Source: an uncultured Lachnospiraceae bacterium (GTDB lineage Bacteria > Bacillota > Clostridia > Lachnospirales > Lachnospiraceae). From it: 16,322 nt of DNA. The stretch covers positions 1 to 16,322 of the forward strand of contig CAJUMC010000036.1 of NCBI GenBank assembly GCA_910587085.1. The letters are read 5' to 3'. This document shows, in pieces, positions 13,814 through 16,322 of the stretch (position 1 is the stretch's first letter; each line of letters starts with the position of its first letter). The translations under genes were made by a program, and so were the position numbers. The notes below the pieces were generated by a model that did no database searches, was not told the DNA's origin, and worked only from the letters and a program-made list of their open reading frames with translations.

Positions 13814-15573
13814 TAAGCCTCACCTCCATTCTCGTCAAAATCACCGCTGCCGCCGGTCTGGGACTCGTAGACATCACGGTAAATCTCATTGCCTGCAAGC
13901 AGTTCCTCGTGCGTTCCGATCCCGTCAATCTTCCCGTCGTCAAGCACGAGAATACGGTCGGCATGCTGTACGCTCGAAATACGCTGCGCAATAATCAGCT
14001 TCGTTGTCTTTGGAATCTCCGTCGCAAACGCATGGCGGATCTTCGCGTCCGTCGCGGTATCGACCGCGCTTGTACTGTCGTCGAGAATCAGGATCTTCGG
14101 TTTTTTCAGCAGTGCCCGCGCGATGCACAGTCTCTGTTTCTGGCCGCCGGAAACATTGCTTCCGCCCTGCTCGATATAAGTATGGTAGCCGTCCGGCAGC
14201 TTCCCGATAAACTCATCCGCGCAGGCAAGCCTGCAGGCGTGAATGCACTCCTCCTCGGTCGCATCCTTATCGCCCCAGCGGAGATTTTCCAGTATCGTAC
14301 CAGAAAAAAGCACGTTTTTCTGAAGCACCACGCTGACCTCGTTGCGCAGCGTTTCAATATCGTAATCGCGCACATCCCTGCCCCCGACCAGTACGCTTCC
14401 GCCCGTCACATCATAGAGACGGCTGATCAGGTTGACAAGGCTTGATTTCGAGCTGCCCGTTCCGCCGATGATGCCGATCGTTTCACCCGGACGGATTTTC
14501 AGATTGACATCGGTCAGGACACGCTTGTCATCCCCTGCATGGTAGCCGAAATCCACATGATCAAAGACAATGCTGCCGTCCTTCACCTCATAGCACGGAT
14601 TTTCCGGATTGACGAGATCAGCCTTCTCGTCAAGAACCTCCGCGATACGCTTTGCGCTCGCAACGCTCATCGACATCATAACGAAAATCATCGAAACCAT
14701 CATCAGGTTCATCAGGATTGTCATGCAGTAAGACAGAAGGCTTGTAAGCTCGCCGGTGGTAAGCTCCGTATTATTGGAGCCGACGATCAGCTTTGCGCCG
14801 AGCCAGCTGATCAGCAGGATGCAGGTGTACACCGTAATCTGCATGACCGGGCTATTGTACGCTACGGTTTTTTCCGCCTTGACAAACATATTGTAAATGC
14901 CGTTGCTTGCCGCCTGGAATTTTTTCTTCTCATGATCCTCGCGCACGTATGCCTTGACCACGCGGATGGCGGACACATTCTCCTGCACGCTCGCATTCAG
15001 TTCGTCGTATTTCGGGAACGCCGCACTGAAATATTTCATCGCATGGCTGATAATAAACGCCAGGATGCAGGAGAGCAGGATCATGGCAACCAGATAAACG
15101 GAAGCCATTTTCGCACTGATGACAAAGGACATAACCATTGCAAGCACCAGGCTGACCGGCGCCCGCATGCACATGCGCAGAATCATCTGATACGAGTTCT
15201 GCACGTTCGTCACATCCGTGGTCAGCCGGGTTACAAGTCCCGCCGTGCTGAATTTGTCGATATTGGAAAAGGCAAAGGTCTGAATATTGTCAAACATACC
15301 CTTTCTTAAGTTTCTGGCGAAGCCTGTCGAGGCCTTTGCCCCGTATATGCCCCCCATCACGCCTGCAAAAAGCCCGACGCCCGCGATCACGACCATCACA
15401 CCGCCGATGGCAAGGATATGGCCCATATCCCCCTTCTGCACGCCGTCGTCAATCAGCGATGCAAACAGATACGGAATCATCATTTCCATCATTACTTCAA
15501 GAATCATAAAGATCGGCGTCGCGATGGATGGCTTTTTGTATTCCCTGATATAACCCGCCAATGTTTTTAACAC
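13813..15573 (-). CDS. ABC exporter half-transporter, degenerate-site subunit (LmrC/TM287-like)
   Basis: 586 residues: six membrane helices (about 15-305) and an ATPase domain (about 334-572). Walker A GGTGSSKS is at 370-377, Q-loop Gln418 and signature VSGGQ at 474-478. The catalytic Glu after Walker B is Asp499 (LILDDSTS), and the switch His is Gln530 (IIAQRISS). These two changes are the hallmark of the non-hydrolysing site in heterodimeric exporters such as TM287/288, LmrCD and BmrCD. I start at GTG 15573, which has GGAGGAG 8 nt upstream and opens as VLKTLAGYIREYKKP, the usual N-terminus; the longer in-frame ATG at 15696 would overlap the marR-like stop and lacks support. The next exporter overlaps by one base. 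Confidence 0.95.
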   Translation of the reverse strand: MLKTLAGYIREYKKPSIATPIFMILEVMMEMMIPYLFASLIDDGVQKGDMGHILAIGGVMVVIAGVGLFAGVMGGIYGAKASTGFARNLRKGMFDNIQTFAFSNIDKFSTAGLVTRLTTDVTNVQNSYQMILRMCMRAPVSLVLAMVMSFVISAKMASVYLVAMILLSCILAFIISHAMKYFSAAFPKYDELNASVQENVSAIRVVKAYVREDHEKKKFQAASNGIYNMFVKAEKTVAYNSPVMQITVYTCILLISWLGAKLIVGSNNTELTTGELTSLLSYCMTILMNLMMVSMIFVMMSMSVASAKRIAEVLDEKADLVNPENPCYEVKDGSIVFDHVDFGYHAGDDKRVLTDVNLKIRPGETIGIIGGTGSSKSSLVNLISRLYDVTGGSVLVGGRDVRDYDIETLRNEVSVVLQKNVLFSGTILENLRWGDKDATEEECIHACRLACADEFIGKLPDGYHTYIEQGGSNVSGGQKQRLCIARALLKKPKILILDDSTSAVDTATDAKIRHAFATEIPKTTKLIIAQRISSVQHADRILVLDDGKIDGIGTHEELLAGNEIYRDVYESQTGGSGDFDENGGEA

Positions 15574-15605
15574 GCACTCACTCCTCCTTTTTTGTTTTAT
15601 GCTTT

Positions 15606-15642
15606 GCATATATGCCCTTCCGGTATCGAGGTATGGCAATAC
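15606..15642. promoter_or_regulatory. Candidate MarR operator region between the regulator and exporter genes
   Basis: The 119-bp gap holds a perfect 10-bp palindrome GCATATATGC (15606-15615) and a second short dyad GTAT-GGCA-ATAC (15631-15642), just upstream of the exporter start at 15573. MarR proteins bind such AT-centred palindromes, so the regulator might bind here. No good internal promoter is visible. Low confidence. Confidence 0.3.
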
Positions 15643-15692
15643 GGATCGGACATCTGCTGTTTTGATTCCGCGGACAGCCCTCCCGCATCCGT

Positions 15693-16148
15693 TCACTGTC
15701 CGGATGTCCGCTGTCTCGCCGCGTTTTCCCGCATTTTATCCAGAATGCAGAAGAAAACCTCCCGTTCCTCCTTTGTAATCCCGCACTCCATGTCCCTGTG
15801 CAGCTGGTTGATGACCGCGATGGTCTGCAGATGTGTTTCCCGCCCTTTTTCCGTCAGGCAGATTTTTTTCAGCCTTCCGTCCTTCTCATCCGGCGTGCGC
15901 GTCAGATAGCCCTTTTCCTCCATCAGCTGCAGGACGTTGGTCACGCTGGATTTGCCGATCTCGTATTCCTTGACAATATCGCGCGGGTAAATGTCCCGGT
16001 CGCTGTTGCAGTAAAGATAGCCGAGAATGTGTCCGTGCAGTACGGTCACTTCGTCAAAACCGCAGGCAGCCAGTCTTTCATGGATCGTACGGATAATGAT
16101 GTGGTGCATTTTCTTAAACTCAAAGCATAGCGCCCGCTCCCTTTCCAT
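15693..16148 (-). CDS. MarR-family transcriptional regulator
   Basis: A 151-residue winged-helix repressor. The N-terminal dimer helix is followed by the wHTH (about 35-105): recognition region DIVKEYEIGKSSVTNVLQLMEEKGYL and the wing TRTPDEKDGRLKKICLTEKG, which carries the MarR DxR motif. The C-terminal helix (about 112-150) completes the dimer interface. It is the first gene of a marR-ABC-ABC unit, so it probably represses the exporter until a ligand releases it; the ligand is unknown. The ATG at 16148 has AGGAGG 5 nt upstream. Only 13 bp separate the ATG from a 55-bp repeat, so the native promoter is displaced, lies in the repeat or lies beyond the window. Confidence 0.93.
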   Translation of the reverse strand: MERERALCFEFKKMHHIIIRTIHERLAACGFDEVTVLHGHILGYLYCNSDRDIYPRDIVKEYEIGKSSVTNVLQLMEEKGYLTRTPDEKDGRLKKICLTEKGRETHLQTIAVINQLHRDMECGITKEEREVFFCILDKMRENAARQRTSGQ

Positions 16149-16161
16149 GGAGTCCTCCTAA

Positions 16162-16216
16162 TTTTAGTTCCGCATCCGCCCTCACGGCACCCTATATGCC
16201 GCGGAGCAATTTCCGC
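16162..16216. repeat. 55-bp direct repeat, first copy (abuts the MarR ribosome binding site)
   Basis: This copy matches 16268-16322 exactly over 55 bp, at a 106-bp offset. On the minus strand it contains a small hairpin (GCGGA/TCCGC arms around AATTGC), then GGCA/TGCC arms around TATAGGG, and ends GCGGAACTAAAA. It ends 13 bp from the MarR start codon. It encodes no protein I accept. Confidence 0.95.
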
Positions 16217-16267
16217 CCGCTCTTCTCCCGGAAATTCCTCCGGGGTGCCGGCCGGGCGGCTGCTGTT

Positions 16268-16322
16268 TTTTAGTTCCGCATCCGCCCTCACGGCACCCTA
16301 TATGCCGCGGAGCAATTTCCGC
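16268..16322. repeat. 55-bp direct repeat, second copy (reaches the window edge)
   Basis: Identical to 16162-16216 and cut by the end of the window, so the repeated unit may be longer or present in further copies. The 51 bp between the copies (16217-16267) are GC-rich and contain another hairpin, CCCGGA/TCCGGG. The layout suits either a tandem array of 106-bp units or two insertions of a dispersed intergenic element. Confidence 0.95.

Noticed and set aside
13792..14445. Open frame of 217 codons on the plus strand
   Set aside because: It is antisense to the first ABC exporter's ATPase domain, which has a full set of motifs.
16046..16291. Short minus-strand frame spanning both repeat copies and the start of the MarR gene
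   Set aside because: It overlaps the MarR gene in another frame and its composition reflects the repeat; no support as a protein.
1..16322. CRISPR arrays, transposases, phage, toxin-antitoxin or defence genes
   Set aside because: None seen on either strand; there are no spaced regular repeats beyond the two-copy 55-bp repeat and no relevant protein motifs.

Overview
The window looks like a chromosomal stretch of a Gram-positive, low-to-mid GC Clostridia, most likely Lachnospiraceae. The reasons are strong GGAGG-type ribosome binding sites, frequent GTG/TTG starts, sigma-A-type promoters, lipobox signal peptides, an LdhA-type fermentative D-lactate dehydrogenase and a MarR plus paired ABC exporter operon. 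The taxon is an inference. Every gene I accept is on the minus strand, so transcription runs from the right edge to the left edge.

Layout, right to left (direction of transcription): (1) 16322-11827: a 55-bp direct repeat with 106-bp period abuts a MarR regulator, followed by two half-size ABC exporters that overlap by one base and end at a hairpin. Their motifs mark them as a heterodimer with one degenerate and one consensus ATPase site. (2) 11716-10741: a MerR regulator with a GyrI-like effector-binding domain, behind a promoter with the 19-bp spacer and dyad typical of MerR operators, closed by a terminator. (3) 10702-9385: two sigma-A promoters, a palindrome and a long leader ahead of a membrane-anchored ComEC-type metallo-beta-lactamase-fold protein. 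(4) 9384-6441: a GC-rich structured leader, D-lactate dehydrogenase, a cyclophilin-type prolyl isomerase lipoprotein and a single-pass membrane protein of unknown function, probably one transcript. (5) 6451-4064: an OmpR-family response regulator and its histidine kinase, overlapping by 4 bases, with a three-copy 11-bp-phased box upstream. (6) 3985-2695: a lipoprotein with a Pro/Thr-rich spacer and a PH-domain protein, with their own promoter and terminator. (7) 2572-503: a GNAT acetyltransferase translationally coupled to a 489-residue protein of unknown function, ending in a terminator that overlaps its stop codon. (8) 255-1: tandem rRNA-type promoters and a leader running off the left edge, probably into a ribosomal RNA operon.

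Together these read as ordinary core and accessory genes: drug efflux and sensing, envelope signalling, extracytoplasmic folding and fermentation. I found no CRISPR array, transposase, phage, toxin-antitoxin or defence gene, and no clear undescribed multi-gene system. The most interesting leftovers are regulatory: the edge repeat upstream of marR, the phased box upstream of the two-component system, the double promoter with palindrome upstream of the MBL gene, and the competing hairpins in front of the lactate dehydrogenase.
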